From positions 1 to 64,000 of the forward strand of contig NZ_QAAE01000004.1 in assembly GCF_003046585.1 (NCBI RefSeq): 64,000 nucleotides of DNA. The letters run 5' to 3'. Source of the DNA: Nitrosomonas aestuarii. GTDB taxonomy: Bacteria > Pseudomonadota > Gammaproteobacteria > Burkholderiales > Nitrosomonadaceae. This document shows positions 19,059 to 29,753 of the stretch, piece by piece. Position 1 is the stretch's first letter, and each line of letters begins with the position of its first letter. Position numbers and translations under genes: made by a program. The notes under the pieces are model-generated. The model saw only the letters and a list, made by a program, of their open reading frames with translations. It searched no databases and was not told the DNA's origin.

Positions 19059-19224
19059 TAGAAATTATTATTTTCAGTGCTTCTTGAATGCCCTTTGGGC
19101 CCGTTAAATTCATACAAAAAACAACAGTATGTCATAAAATAGCAACAGATAACGCTTATTCGTATATCATTAGAGTGCCGAAATATCTCGATTAGTGCCC
19201 ATCCCAACGTTTTCAACCATTTTC

Positions 19225-22047
19225 ATGACAGATTATAAAAATACACTTAATTTGCTTGACACCCCTTTTCCCATGCGTGGCAATCTTGCCAAACGCGAAC
19301 CCACGATGCTGGCATCGTGGCAGAAAAAAAACCTGTACCAAAAAATTCGCGCTGTAAGCAAGGGTCGCCCCAAATTCACGCTACATGACGGTCCACCCTA
19401 TGCAAACGGCGACATTCATATTGGTCATGCCGTCAATAAGATTCTTAAGGACATCATTATTAAGAGCAAAACACTGGCGGGATTCGATGCGCCTTATATT
19501 CCCGGCTGGGACTGTCACGGCCTGCCGATTGAACATCAAATTGAGAAAAAACATGGCAAGCAGCTATCCGCCGACAAAGTACGTGCGCTCTGTCGCGCCT
19601 TTGCCGGAGAGCAAGTAGCACGCCAAAAAGCGGATTTTATCCGCTTGGGCGTTCTGGGCGATTGGGATCAATCGTATCTCACCATGAATTTTGAGACTGA
19701 AGCGGGCATCATTCGCGCACTGGGAAAGATTTATCAAAACGGTTATCTCTATCAGGGGCAAAAACCGGTTAATTGGTGTATTGATTGTGGTTCCGCTTTG
19801 GCAGAAGCGGAAGTCGAGTATGAAAACAAAACTTCACCGGCGATTGATGTTGGTTTTGAAGTGGCACACAAAAATACAAATGCCGTCTGTGAACAACTAA
19901 CAGCAATTTTTGGTATTCATCGCGATGATATTCTGGCCAATAACAGTATCATGGCGGTAATCTGGACAACCACTCCTTGGACACTACCAGCCAACCAGGC
20001 GGTTTGTGTGCATCCTGATTTTGATTATGAACTCATCCAAACTGACCAAGGATTACTGATACTGGCAACGGAACTCAAACAAGCCTGTCTGGAACGATAC
20101 GCTCTGACAGGTACGACATTAGGTCATTGCAAGGGAATAGCACTGGAAAACTTATACCTACAGCATCCATTTGAAGATCGTACGGTCAAAATTATTTGCG
20201 GCAAACATGTCACTCTGGAAGCCGGTACCGGCCTGGTACATACTGCACCGGCGCATGGTCTGGATGATTATTTTATCGGCCAAAAATATAATCTTCCCAA
20301 CGAAAGCCCGGTTGATAGCAATGGTAAATTTACAGCGGATAAACCGCTTGTCGGAAATTTATTTGTCTGGAAAGCGAATGATATCGTCATCGACGCGTTA
20401 CAAACAGGCAACCATTTGCTTTGCCTGAACAAAATCGAACACAGCTATCCACATTGCTGGCGGCATAAAACACCGATTATTTTTCGCTCCACGCCGCAGT
20501 GGTTTATCGGTATGAACCTGCAACCAAAAACCACTGCTTCCGAACAGCACTCAACTTTGCGCGATCTTGCTATGCAGGCCGTTGACACAACTCGTTTCTA
20601 TCCTGCATGGGGAAGAGCCCGCCTGGAAGCCATGATTAAAAACCGCCCTGACTGGTGTGTTTCTCGTCAGCGTAACTGGGGTGTTCCTATGGCGTTATTT
20701 GTGCACAAAGAAACGTACAAACCACATCCGCGCACCTTGGAACTTTTCGAGCAGGTCGCCCAGAAAGTCGAACAGCAAGGCATAGAAGCCTGGTTTTCAC
20801 TTGACGAGACCGAACTGCTTGGAGAAGAAGCCAAAGATTATCAAAAACTTTCTGATACCCTTGATGTCTGGTTTGATTCAGGCACAACACATGACACCGT
20901 GGTCAAACCCAATGCCCTACTGGAACATCCGGCTGATTTATACCTGGAAGGCTCCGATCAACATCGTGGCTGGTTCCAATCCTCGCTGCTAACGGGCTGT
21001 GCCATTGATAGTCGTGCTCCTTACAAGGCATTACTTACGCATGGTTTTGTCGTAGACGGCCATGGCCATAAAATGAGTAAATCCAAAGGAAATGTCATTG
21101 CACCACAAAAAGTCATGGACACCTATGGTGCTGATATTCTGCGTTTATGGGTCGCGTCTACCGATTATTCAGGCGAACTCTCTATTTCCGACGAAATTCT
21201 CAAACGCGTGGTGGAAAGCTATCGTCGTATCCGTAACACCTTACGATTTTTACTCGCTAATCTGGTCGATTTCGATGCAGAAAAAGATATGCTGGCAATT
21301 GAAGACTGGCTTGAAATTGATCGTTATATGCTGGCTTATGCTCAGGCCTTCCAGCAAGATCTCACGCAAATCTATGGTCAGTATGAATTTCACCAGGTTG
21401 TACATAAACTACATAATTTCTGCTCTGAAGACCTGGGCGGATTTTATCTTGATATCATCAAAGATCGTCTTTATACAGCCGCTGCCAGCGGAAAACCGCG
21501 TCGCGCCGCACAAAGCGTGCTCTATCACATCATACATAGCCTGACGCGTTTATTTGCACCTATTCTCAGCTTTACCGCTGAAGAAGCATGGGAACACCTG
21601 GCGTTTCAATCTGAAGATAGCATCCTACTCCATACATGGCACCAATTTCCCGATCAACCAGATTCTCAGCAATTACTGGAACGCTGGTCAAAAATACGTA
21701 CCTTACGTTCTCAAGTACTTAAAAAACTGGAAGACTCCAGAGCACAGGGTGAAATTGGATCGTCTCTGGCTGCTACAGTGGAAATCCGCGCAAGTGGCGA
21801 TGATTTAGCATTACTCAAATCGCTTGAAGATGACTTGAGATTTGTATTGATCACATCCGAGTCCAGTCTGATACCGGTCGATAAATCACAAGCAATTGAC
21901 GTACGGGTTAAACCAAGTAATCATCAAAAATGTGAACGTTGCTGGCATTATCGCAATGATGTGGGTCAACATGCCGAGCATCCCACTATATGCGGACGTT
22001 GTGTTACCAATCTCTACGGTACCGGCGAAAAAAGACAGTATGCCTAG
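19225..22047 (+). CDS. ileS: Isoleucine--tRNA ligase
   Basis: Class I aminoacyl-tRNA synthetase that charges tRNA-Ile. The ATG at 19225 ([19 protein letters not shown]) gives the standard length of about 940 aa; an in-frame GTG lies 30 bp upstream. The signature [12 protein letters not shown] contains the HIGH motif and KMSKSKGNV the KMSKS loop. The CP1 editing domain includes [15 protein letters not shown]-terminal zinc finger (CERCWHY ... [10 protein letters not shown]) is complete. Between ribF and lspA. Confidence 0.98.
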   Translation: MTDYKNTLNLLDTPFPMRGNLAKREPTMLASWQKKNLYQKIRAVSKGRPKFTLHDGPPYANGDIHIGHAVNKILKDIIIKSKTLAGFDAPYIPGWDCHGLPIEHQIEKKHGKQLSADKVRALCRAFAGEQVARQKADFIRLGVLGDWDQSYLTMNFETEAGIIRALGKIYQNGYLYQGQKPVNWCIDCGSALAEAEVEYENKTSPAIDVGFEVAHKNTNAVCEQLTAIFGIHRDDILANNSIMAVIWTTTPWTLPANQAVCVHPDFDYELIQTDQGLLILATELKQACLERYALTGTTLGHCKGIALENLYLQHPFEDRTVKIICGKHVTLEAGTGLVHTAPAHGLDDYFIGQKYNLPNESPVDSNGKFTADKPLVGNLFVWKANDIVIDALQTGNHLLCLNKIEHSYPHCWRHKTPIIFRSTPQWFIGMNLQPKTTASEQHSTLRDLAMQAVDTTRFYPAWGRARLEAMIKNRPDWCVSRQRNWGVPMALFVHKETYKPHPRTLELFEQVAQKVEQQGIEAWFSLDETELLGEEAKDYQKLSDTLDVWFDSGTTHDTVVKPNALLEHPADLYLEGSDQHRGWFQSSLLTGCAIDSRAPYKALLTHGFVVDGHGHKMSKSKGNVIAPQKVMDTYGADILRLWVASTDYSGELSISDEILKRVVESYRRIRNTLRFLLANLVDFDAEKDMLAIEDWLEIDRYMLAYAQAFQQDLTQIYGQYEFHQVVHKLHNFCSEDLGGFYLDIIKDRLYTAAASGKPRRAAQSVLYHIIHSLTRLFAPILSFTAEEAWEHLAFQSEDSILLHTWHQFPDQPDSQQLLERWSKIRTLRSQVLKKLEDSRAQGEIGSSLAATVEIRASGDDLALLKSLEDDLRFVLITSESSLIPVDKSQAIDVRVKPSNHQKCERCWHYRNDVGQHAEHPTICGRCVTNLYGTGEKRQYA

Positions 22048-22110
22048 TCATGATAGCAAGCACTTGTAACAATTTACGACTTTAAAAAATTCCTGGAAGC
22101 ATATACTGAA

Positions 22111-22629
22111 ATGAAATTACACTATTCGTTAAGTATCGCCCTGATCATTTTATCACTGGACCTGGCAACCAAATACTGGGTGGAATCAACTATGGTCTAT
22201 GGACAGCAGATTCCCGTTACAGGGTTTTTTAATCTTGTTTTGACTTACAACGCCGGTGCTGCTTTCAGTTTTCTGAGTGAAGCCTCTGGCTGGCAACGCT
22301 GGTTGTTAAGCGCAATAGCCGCGGGCGCATCCATCGTCATTATTTATCTGCTGATTAAATACAAAACAGAGAAGCTATTTTGTTTATCCCTCAGTTTCAT
22401 ACTGGGCGGCGCTATCGGAAATCTCTGGGATCGTATAACACTTGGGCATGTAGTTGATTTTCTGGATTTTTATGTCGGTGATTATCATTGGCCCGCATTC
22501 AACATTGCCGACTCTGCCATTTTTGTTGGTGCCGCCCTACTCATTATTGAAAGCTTCAGCAGTAAAGAAAATGCACAAACAGACTCAGACAGCAAAGTAG
22601 AAAGAAAAGAAAAAATAGAAAAACTTTAA
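22111..22629 (+). CDS. lspA: Lipoprotein signal peptidase (signal peptidase II)
   Basis: Inner-membrane aspartyl protease that removes signal peptides from prolipoproteins, of which this window encodes several. The 172-aa protein has four hydrophobic segments and both catalytic Asp motifs: GNLWDRITLGHVVDF and FNIADSAIF. A charged Glu/Lys tail of about 20 residues extends the C-terminus. It converges on a small lipoprotein gene whose stop lies only 5 bp away. Confidence 0.97.
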   Translation: MKLHYSLSIALIILSLDLATKYWVESTMVYGQQIPVTGFFNLVLTYNAGAAFSFLSEASGWQRWLLSAIAAGASIVIIYLLIKYKTEKLFCLSLSFILGGAIGNLWDRITLGHVVDFLDFYVGDYHWPAFNIADSAIFVGAALLIIESFSSKENAQTDSDSKVERKEKIEKL

Positions 22630-22633
22630 AAAG

Positions 22634-22816
22634 TTACTCTGTATTTTTATTTGATTTTTTTTCTTTAGTGATAGGGTTTTGGACTATGTAGCCCTTTTCC
22701 TTCATTTTATAACCGCCATACGCACCTGCGCCCGCGGCGGCAGCCATCCAGCAACCCGATAACAAGGGCAGCAAAGCGGTAAGAACCAACAAATTCAAAA
22801 ATTGTTTTTTTACCAC
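22634..22816 (-). CDS. Small lipoprotein of unknown function
   Basis: A 60-aa predicted lipoprotein. It starts at GTG with a strong GGGAG site 9 nt upstream. The sequence has a signal with lipobox LLSGC (Cys at residue 22), an Ala/Gly-rich stretch (AAAAGAGAYGGYKMKEKGY), and a Lys-rich polar tail. The glycine-rich segment recalls short YMGG/glycine-zipper lipoproteins, but no function can be given. Confidence 0.72.
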   Translation of the reverse strand: MVKKQFLNLLVLTALLPLLSGCWMAAAAGAGAYGGYKMKEKGYIVQNPITKEKKSNKNTE

Positions 22817-22916
22817 GTAAATCTCCCGTCGTTAATACAAATTACCCGGCATCTTTTTACGCATTTTCGGATGCGCTGTTTTCGAAATCTCCACATCGTG
22901 CAAAAGCCGGTAAAAT

Positions 22917-23333
22917 TCAGTGAGTGCAAATCGTTGCTGAAATACGCTTAAAAAATGAGCTGGCGGGGTATATGAACCATTCTTTTAATTCATCGTGATG
23001 TGCACCAACCGTGTTGCCGGTTGCCATGACACCGGAATAAAGCAGCATTGTATAAGATCGCGCACGCTCTGCTTCACAATCGAATTCATAAAAAGTTTTC
23101 AAAGACCGGTATCCACCTTTTTGCTTCTCATCATAACTGGACAAAACCCATACTTTTTTGTGGTGTTCACCACTCTTGCGGACAGTTGTCGGATCAAAAT
23201 AATGTGCCACGCTCTTATTTGAATCAGAGTTAATCAACACCCAATCTGCCAGCACGGGCGTACATAAACTTATAAAACCGATCAGAAGTACCGCAAAAAA
23301 TTTTCTTTTCATTGTATTTTTACTAAATCTCAT
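22917..23333 (-). CDS. Secreted surface-adhesin protein E-like protein
   Basis: A predicted exported protein of about 138 aa: signal peptide KFFAVLLIGFISLCTPVLA, then a small domain with the order DWVLINSDSNKSVAHYFDPTTVRKSG, KVWVLSSYDEKQ, YRSLKTFYEFDCEAERAR and a C-terminal Cys (ICTH). This pattern matches the surface-adhesin protein E family (known from Haemophilus protein E), which is common and mostly uncharacterised in betaproteobacteria. Two Cys may form a disulfide. The start is uncertain: GTG 23336, ATG 23333 or ATG 23312. Transcribed alone. Confidence 0.72.
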   Translation of the reverse strand: MRFSKNTMKRKFFAVLLIGFISLCTPVLADWVLINSDSNKSVAHYFDPTTVRKSGEHHKKVWVLSSYDEKQKGGYRSLKTFYEFDCEAERARSYTMLLYSGVMATGNTVGAHHDELKEWFIYPASSFFKRISATICTH

Positions 23334-23547
23334 CACTTTTAACTGAAAAAGCCGCCGCCTATTCTAGGGCAAAAAAACAACTTCGTGAATCAGAAAAACG
23401 ATAGGCATACGAGAATACGATTACCAAATCATGGTTGCCTAATTTTTACTCAATAATTCAAATACCACCAATCAATCATTCAAGGTAGTGCTTCAAAAAT
23501 ATTGATAACCGGCATTATTGCAGTGCCTGTTTTAAATTTACGCTACA

Positions 23548-26500
23548 TTACGGCGTCTTTCGTGAAAGCTTACCAATTAACACGAAAAAAAGCGGCACGA
23601 AGAGAATAGCGAGAAATGTGGCCGCCAGCATACCCCCAAATACCCCCGTTCCAATTGAATGACGACTGGCAGCACCTGCGCCGGATGCTAAAACAAGCGG
23701 TAACACGCCTAAAATAAATGCCATTGATGTCATAATGATCGGCCGGAAACGCAGCTGCGCAGCTTCAAGCGCTGCTTCACTAAGTGACTTTCCGGCGGCA
23801 TATCGTTGGCTGGCAAACTCAACGATTAAAATCGCATTCTTTGCCGCCAGTCCAACGAGTGTTATCAGTCCGATTTGGAAATAAATATCATTGGTTAATC
23901 CACGTGTCCAGATAGCCAGAAGTGCACCTAAGACACCAAAAGGAATCGCAAGAATAACTGCGAAAGGAATCGACCAGCTTTCATATAATGCCGCTAATAC
24001 CAGAAACACCATGAGCAGTGCAAAAGCAAAAACCAGAATCGATTGTCCTCCGGCTTTCTTCTCCTGGAAAGAAATTCCGCTCCAATCAATTGCATAGCCG
24101 CGAGGAATAAGAATTTCACTCGCTATCTGCTCCAGTGCTTCTATAGCCTGCCCTGAGCTATAACCAGGTGTGGCGGCCCCCAACACGAGGGCGGTATTAA
24201 ACCCGTTGAAGTGCGTCACCGGATCGGGGCTGCTGCTAAATTCGGTGGAAACGACAGAATCCAGAGGAATCATTGTCTGTTCCGCGCCATTCTGAGCGCG
24301 CACATAAAGCTTGCTGATATCTTCGGGTCTGGATCGATATTCCGGCAGAGCTTCCGTCTGCACACGGTAGACGCGGCCAAATTTTACAAAATCGTTGATA
24401 TACAGATTTCCGAAATATGCCTGCATGGTATCGAAAACTTCTGAAATAGGTACACCCAGCGCTTTAGCCCGCTCTCGATCTACCTGAGCGAAAAGCCGGG
24501 GCGTACTGACGCGAAAATTGGTGCTGGCTGCAGCGATTGCCGGATGTTCTGTAGCCCTGGCCGCAAATGCCTGCGCAGCATCTGCGAATTGAGCAAAGTC
24601 ACCCCCGCTTGGATCCTGCAGTTGGAGTGAGAATCCCCCAGTAGAACCCAAGCCCTGAATAGAAGGCGCATTAAACGCCAGAATCAAGGCCTCAGGAATC
24701 TCGGCAAACTTTTCAAATGCCGCTGCAATAAGTCCGGGCACCTGCTGGTCCGGGTTTCGCCGGCCATCCCAGTGATTTAATGGTACAAACATCGTTGCTT
24801 GATTCGTTCCCCGGGTATTGAATACAAAATTTTGACCAGCTAAAGCATCTGTTGAATGGACTGATGGAATTGATAGAAAGTAATTCTCTATTTCTTCTAA
24901 AACTTTTATAGTCCTGGCCTTGGATGCGCCCTCAGGCAATTGAACGATGGTAATAAAATAACCCTGATCTTCTTCTGGAAGGAAACTTCCCGGTATTGTT
25001 TTGAACAATCCCAAAATAACAACGAACAACACACCGAAAACGGCCAAAGCAATTACGGACCGTTTGAGGATAATGCCAACAGCGCCAACATACCGTTTTT
25101 GTATCCAATCAAACATGCGATTAAAAACTTTCCAGAATCCCCTCGGTCCGCTGTGACTGGGTTTGAGAACCAGCGCACAGAGCGCAGGACTCAATGTCAG
25201 CGCCACAAATCCGGAGATAGCGACAGACAGCGCAATCGTAATCGCAAATTGCTTGTATAATTCACCGGTAATACCGCCTAAAAACGTGACGGGCACAAAT
25301 ACAGCAGCCAGTACCAAAACGCTTGCGATCACTGCCCCGGTTACTTCACTCAGAGCTCTGATCGCGGCGTCTCTGGGCGAAAGACCACCCTGTGACATGT
25401 GCCGTTCGACATTCTCCACTACAATAATCGCGTCATCCACCACAATACCGATGGCCAGCACCATGCCAAACAAGGTCAATGTATTAATTGAAAACCCCAA
25501 TGCCGCCATGCCCGCCAAAGTTCCTATCAGTGAAATAGGAACAGCAACAGCCGGTATGAGCGTTGCCCGCCAACTTTGCAAAAATAGAAAAACCACCAAA
25601 ATTACTAGCAAAGTCGCTTCAGCAAGTGTTTTTACAACTTCACGAATTGAAACTTCAATAAATTGAGTGGTGTCATAGGGAATATCGTACGAGACACCTG
25701 CCGGAAAATTGTCAGCCAGGTGATTTATTTCCTGACGTATTCGTTTAACGGTGTCGAGCGCATTAGCGCCCGGAGATAGAAACGTCAACAAAAAAGTATT
25801 GGTTTTTCCATTCCACCGCCCTTCAAGGTCATAGGACTGGGCACCCAGTTCAACCTGTGCCACATCCCGCATCCGCACCATAGAGCCATCGGGATTAGCC
25901 CGGATAATCATGTCTTCGAATTCACTGACCTCGCTCATCCTGCCATGTGTTATTACAGGAATGGTCAACTCCGTGCCTTCTGGAGAAGGCTCCCGACCGA
26001 TCCTTCCTGCTGGAAAATCACGATTCTGCTCACGCACGACAGCCGCAATCTCGCTAGGTGTGATATTAAGCTGCGCCATACGCATGGGGTCGAGAATCAA
26101 TCGCATGGCATAATTTTGCGAACCAAAGATAATCGCATCGCCAACACCTGGGAGTCGCTTGATATTGTCGAGCACCTGAATCTGTGCATAGTTGGAAAGA
26201 AAAACAGGATCATGCCTGGGGTCGCTGGAACTTAATGCGATCACCGCCAGCAAATCGGGCGACATTTTTTTAACCGTAATGCCTTGGCGAATCACTTCAT
26301 CCGGCAATTGCGGTTCGGCAAGCCGCTGCCGGTTCTGTGTCTGTACCTGAGCAATATCTATGTCGGTACCGATCTCGAATGTGAGCCGCATCGTCATATG
26401 CCCATCATTCGTACTGGTGGATTCATAGTAAAGCAGATTATCAATACCTGGCAGTTGCACCTCAATCGGACGTGCCACAGCTTCTGCGACAATTTCAGCG

Positions 26501-26661
26501 CTGGCCCCGGGATAATCCGCTTCAATTTGCACCATGGGCGGCGTGATTTGTGGAAATTGCGCTACCGGTAAGCTGCGCAACGACACCAAACCTACAACCA
26601 CAATAAGGATAGACATCACCGATGCAAAAATAGGCCGGTTAATAAAGAAATGAGGGCTCAT
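23548..26661 (-). CDS. RND-family multidrug efflux transporter (HAE1, AcrB-like)
   Basis: Inner-membrane proton-driven pump of a tripartite efflux system. The 1037 aa match AcrB-class length with 12 predicted helices and two large periplasmic loops. Diagnostic features are the N-terminus FFINRPIFASVMSILIVVVG, the helix 4 proton-relay aspartates in GIVVDDAIIVVENVERH, GGITGELYKQFAITIALSV and the GVFGGMLAATFLAILFVPLFF end. It is the third gene after an outer-membrane factor and a membrane-fusion protein. HAE1 class indicates hydrophobic and amphiphilic substrates; specific drugs cannot be inferred. No linked regulator is visible. Confidence 0.95.
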   Translation of the reverse strand: MSPHFFINRPIFASVMSILIVVVGLVSLRSLPVAQFPQITPPMVQIEADYPGASAEIVAEAVARPIEVQLPGIDNLLYYESTSTNDGHMTMRLTFEIGTDIDIAQVQTQNRQRLAEPQLPDEVIRQGITVKKMSPDLLAVIALSSSDPRHDPVFLSNYAQIQVLDNIKRLPGVGDAIIFGSQNYAMRLILDPMRMAQLNITPSEIAAVVREQNRDFPAGRIGREPSPEGTELTIPVITHGRMSEVSEFEDMIIRANPDGSMVRMRDVAQVELGAQSYDLEGRWNGKTNTFLLTFLSPGANALDTVKRIRQEINHLADNFPAGVSYDIPYDTTQFIEVSIREVVKTLAEATLLVILVVFLFLQSWRATLIPAVAVPISLIGTLAGMAALGFSINTLTLFGMVLAIGIVVDDAIIVVENVERHMSQGGLSPRDAAIRALSEVTGAVIASVLVLAAVFVPVTFLGGITGELYKQFAITIALSVAISGFVALTLSPALCALVLKPSHSGPRGFWKVFNRMFDWIQKRYVGAVGIILKRSVIALAVFGVLFVVILGLFKTIPGSFLPEEDQGYFITIVQLPEGASKARTIKVLEEIENYFLSIPSVHSTDALAGQNFVFNTRGTNQATMFVPLNHWDGRRNPDQQVPGLIAAAFEKFAEIPEALILAFNAPSIQGLGSTGGFSLQLQDPSGGDFAQFADAAQAFAARATEHPAIAAASTNFRVSTPRLFAQVDRERAKALGVPISEVFDTMQAYFGNLYINDFVKFGRVYRVQTEALPEYRSRPEDISKLYVRAQNGAEQTMIPLDSVVSTEFSSSPDPVTHFNGFNTALVLGAATPGYSSGQAIEALEQIASEILIPRGYAIDWSGISFQEKKAGGQSILVFAFALLMVFLVLAALYESWSIPFAVILAIPFGVLGALLAIWTRGLTNDIYFQIGLITLVGLAAKNAILIVEFASQRYAAGKSLSEAALEAAQLRFRPIIMTSMAFILGVLPLVLASGAGAASRHSIGTGVFGGMLAATFLAILFVPLFFVLIGKLSRKTP

Positions 26662-26678
26662 GGTATTTTCTGCGGAAG

Positions 26679-27899
26679 TTATTTGTTCGGAAGACTAGTT
26701 GAAGATACAATCCCTTCTTTTGAAGTGACAGTAACCTGTTTTCCCGGTTGAATCCGGTGAAAACCCTCCACAACTACACGTTCCCCCGAATGAAGGCCGC
26801 TTTCAATCAACCATTCATCACCATACCATGTGCTGGCCTTTACCGAACGAAATTCAACTTTATCTTCTTCATCAACCACATAAACAAATGATCCAGCAGG
26901 ACTTTGCTGAACAGCACGTTGTGGAATCAGAATCGCATTGGGGCGGATAATGCCCTTAAGGCGGACTTTGACGAATTGCCCGGGGAAAAAGTACGACTGT
27001 CCAGGAGAAAGATCACCTTCTGGATTAGGAAACCTAAACCGCCCTTGTAACGTACCTGTTTCGGGACTCAACGTGACAGCTGCAAAATCCAGCATCCCCT
27101 CCTCCGGATAAACACTGCCGTCCGAAAAAGTCATCACGCCATGTAATTGAAAAATGTCAGGCCGTTGAACCGTATCTTCAGCGAGCTCGCGTCTGCGGCG
27201 AAGCAGATAACTTTCAGGCACATTCACAGTGACATACATCGGGTCCAGTTGATCTATCGTAGTTAAAAGAGTGGTTTGCGCAGAAATTAACTGTCCTTCA
27301 TAGTAGCGGCTACGGCCAATGCGGCCTTTTACGGGCGCATAAATCAATGTATTGTCCAGATCAAATTTTGCCTTGACTAAATCATTCTGAGCCGCGTCCA
27401 AAGCAGCTTCTTCGCTTAAAACGTCCGCTACCGCATCATCGACATCTTTCTGGCTCACGGCTTGTTGCTCAAGCAGCGGCCGCACCCGCGCCAGATTCTG
27501 CTTGACCTGAACCAGACGCGCTTTGTGTTGCGCTACTTTCGCCTTCATGGCCTGATAAATGGCATTAAAAGGCACGGGATCGACGAGATACAGCTTGTCA
27601 TCTTTCTTTACATTCCGCCCTTCTGTAAAATAAACCTCTTTAATAATCCCGGAAACCTGCGACCGGATCTCCACCGGACGAAAAGCCTCAGTTTGCCCGA
27701 TAAATTCGGGTTCATCAGGCACCGTTCTTGCTGTCACTGTAGCGACTTCAACCTCCGGTGGGGGAATGGATGCATCAGTCGATTCGTCTGTAGAACAGCC
27801 ATTAACCAGCATCAGGCATAACCCGACCAACGCAATCCGAATAAATGTTTTTATTCGATTGCCGCATAATTGTATTTGTAACATACCGAGGTCAATCAT
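26679..27899 (-). CDS. RND efflux periplasmic adaptor (membrane-fusion lipoprotein)
   Basis: Periplasmic link between pump and outer-membrane channel. The 406-aa protein has an N-terminal lipoprotein signal with lipobox VNGC followed by Ser, a biotinyl-lipoyl-like segment (QVSGIIKEVYFTEGRNVKKDD), an alpha-hairpin (MKAKVAQHKARLVQVKQNLARVRPLLEQ is its first arm), and beta-barrel blocks (LIYAPVKGRIGRS). It stops 17 bp before the RND pump gene. Confidence 0.94.
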   Translation of the reverse strand: MIDLGMLQIQLCGNRIKTFIRIALVGLCLMLVNGCSTDESTDASIPPPEVEVATVTARTVPDEPEFIGQTEAFRPVEIRSQVSGIIKEVYFTEGRNVKKDDKLYLVDPVPFNAIYQAMKAKVAQHKARLVQVKQNLARVRPLLEQQAVSQKDVDDAVADVLSEEAALDAAQNDLVKAKFDLDNTLIYAPVKGRIGRSRYYEGQLISAQTTLLTTIDQLDPMYVTVNVPESYLLRRRRELAEDTVQRPDIFQLHGVMTFSDGSVYPEEGMLDFAAVTLSPETGTLQGRFRFPNPEGDLSPGQSYFFPGQFVKVRLKGIIRPNAILIPQRAVQQSPAGSFVYVVDEEDKVEFRSVKASTWYGDEWLIESGLHSGERVVVEGFHRIQPGKQVTVTSKEGIVSSTSLPNK

Positions 27900-27969
27900 A
27901 TTTGTTGTCCATTATTCATGCCTTGAAAAACCGAAAACAGCAAAAAAATTTCTGAGAAAAAAATTAATG

Positions 27970-29391
27970 TTATTCATCATCAGGGTTCCACCCGCCTCCC
28001 AGGGCTCTGTATAACTGGACAATCGACACCAGATGTAAGCGATGCGTTTCAGTGAGTGAAAATTCAGCTTCAAACAGATTGCGTTTAGCCAGCAGAACGT
28101 CTACATAACTGGTAATTCCACCCATGTATCGCAAATCCGCCACATGTAGCGCTGAACGCAATGCTTCTACCTGCACCCGTTTGGCTTCTCGCTGATCTCG
28201 AGAAGTGCGAATTGCAATCAAGGCATCTTCGACTTCCCTGAATGCCACCAGAATCGTTTGTTCATAGTTTGCCAGCGCTTGTCTGGCCTGCGCCTCAGCC
28301 GCCCGCTGCTCGAACCCCAGGCTTTGTGCATTAAACAAAGGGCCTGCCAGACCCACGCCACCCGCACCAAAATCAGTATCAGAAAGCAATAAATTCGACA
28401 ATGCCGGACTGGCCACGCCCAGAAACCCGGTGATCGAGAATCTGGGAAACCGCATGGCTTTTGTCATACCGATCCGTGCAGTTGCAGCCGACAAAGTTTG
28501 TTCAGCCTGTAAAATATCGGGCCGACGCTGCAGCAGTTCAGATGGTAGTCCGGCAGGAATCTCAAGTGGCATCTGCTGTTCATCCAATGTATGATGACGT
28601 AAAATCGGTGCCGGATTTTTGCCGATCAGCACATTCAGTTCGTTTTCTTTCTGTACGATCAATCTTTCAAATTCAGCCACACGTGCAGCAGCATTAGCAC
28701 GTTCGGCTTCAAACTGATCCAGATCAAGACGTGAGATAAGGCCATGTTCCAGCTGCGCACGAGATATGTCTACCGACTCTTGCCATGAAGACAAAGCGCG
28801 TAGGGCGATTTTCTGTTGCATATCAAATTGCAGCAGATCAAAATAGGACTGCGCAACCGCGCTGATCAGCATCAGGATGATTGCGCGGCGATTTTCTTCA
28901 CGCGCAAGCAAATCGGCACGCGCTGCTTCGTTGGCACGCCGGACTCTGCCCCAGACATCCACCTCCCAATTCATCGTTGATTGGCCAAAGTAGTTAAAAC
29001 CTGTTGGAAATCCGGGTCGTGCAAACCCACCGAGAGTGCCAAAAAAGGGCGCATTAGCGTCGCCTTCAATGTTAGGAAGAAAATCCATACGTACGGTATT
29101 TAAACGCGCCTGAAGTTCTTCAACACTGGCAGCCGCTTGTTTGAGGTCCCGATTATCTACCAAAGCCTCGATAATCAGTTTATGCAGTGTTTCGTCCTGA
29201 AGGAATTGCCACCAGGGCAAATTGGCGATTGATGCGCCTTCAGCCTGAGTCATTCGAAACTGTGTGTGCGTTTCAATTGATGGACGCCGATAGTCCGGGC
29301 CCATGGCGCAGGCTGTCAGAAATAAACTGGAGAGTATGATCGTTAAGCGCATCCAGCGTAGCTGACACTTTAACTTTATTGAAAAAAACAT
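27970..29391 (-). CDS. RND efflux outer-membrane factor lipoprotein (OprM/NodT family)
   Basis: Outer-membrane channel of the efflux system. The lipobox LTAC followed by the family start MGPDYRRP identifies the NodT/OprM class. The two halves are internally repeated; landmarks are LPWWQFLQDETLHKLI, NWEVDVWGRVRRANEAARA, GLPSELLQRRPDILQAEQTL and YMGGITSYVDVLLAKRNLFEAE. ATGs at 29391 or 29352 could initiate; 29352 places the signal peptide close to the start. Here this gene is upstream of the adaptor and pump, whereas it is often last. Promoter presumably in 29392-29753. Confidence 0.93.
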   Translation of the reverse strand: MFFSIKLKCQLRWMRLTIILSSLFLTACAMGPDYRRPSIETHTQFRMTQAEGASIANLPWWQFLQDETLHKLIIEALVDNRDLKQAAASVEELQARLNTVRMDFLPNIEGDANAPFFGTLGGFARPGFPTGFNYFGQSTMNWEVDVWGRVRRANEAARADLLAREENRRAIILMLISAVAQSYFDLLQFDMQQKIALRALSSWQESVDISRAQLEHGLISRLDLDQFEAERANAAARVAEFERLIVQKENELNVLIGKNPAPILRHHTLDEQQMPLEIPAGLPSELLQRRPDILQAEQTLSAATARIGMTKAMRFPRFSITGFLGVASPALSNLLLSDTDFGAGGVGLAGPLFNAQSLGFEQRAAEAQARQALANYEQTILVAFREVEDALIAIRTSRDQREAKRVQVEALRSALHVADLRYMGGITSYVDVLLAKRNLFEAEFSLTETHRLHLVSIVQLYRALGGGWNPDDE

Positions 29392-29574
29392 GGCTCTTGT
29401 GATAACAAAATTTTTTATTTTTACTGCACGGCACAAGTCACTTTACTATCACAAAATTTAAGGATCAATTATTTGATATGAAAGAAGGTTTTGTGCAGCA
29501 TATTTTTGGACTCAAATAATATAAAACTTTAGTGCCTAAAATATGCACTTTCTATAACATGTTCTTAATGCGAT

Positions 29575-29625
29575 CTTTTTAAGCTACGACGGCAACACAG
29601 ACAGTTTCTCAAAAACCTGTCAGGC
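29575..29625 (+). repeat. Dispersed ~50-bp repeat, copy A
   Basis: Contains CAACACAGACAGTTTCTCAA at 29593 followed by AAACCTGTCAGGCGG, close to copy B. It lies in the gap between the efflux operon and the acidic lipoprotein gene. Confidence 0.5.
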
Positions 29626-29664
29626 GGATATCCGAGAAAAGGGCGATCTGGATAGGCCGCTTAA

Positions 29665-29702
29665 CAAACGAAAGGACATTTCAGCCTTTCGTTTGTTATT
29701 TT
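29665..29702 (+). terminator. Strong hairpin with T-rich tail
   Basis: A perfect 13-bp stem AACAAACGAAAGG / CCTTTCGTTTGTT around a 9-nt loop, followed on the plus strand by ATTTTGATATT. The T-rich tail marks it as a plus-strand terminator, yet no gene ends upstream on that strand. On the minus strand, where the acidic lipoprotein gene ends 50 bp earlier, the hairpin lacks a T tract but may still terminate or stabilise that mRNA. Confidence 0.65.
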
Positions 29703-29753
29703 GATATTCGCAAGCTTTTTCAGCCTGCATGCTATTGTCAGTTTCCGATTTAA

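Larger units (their letters stand above)
29392..29753. other. Intergenic region with repeat copy and strong hairpin
   Basis: A 360-bp gap with no supported protein gene. It contains one copy of the diverged repeat (core at 29593) and, 40 bp on, the perfect hairpin at 29665-29699. Whether a short plus-strand transcript ends there is open; the efflux operon promoter must also lie here, reading leftward. Confidence 0.5.

Noticed and set aside
25163-25666. A 167-codon plus-strand frame within the RND pump gene
   Set aside because: Shadow of a well-supported AcrB-type gene; no start signal or family.
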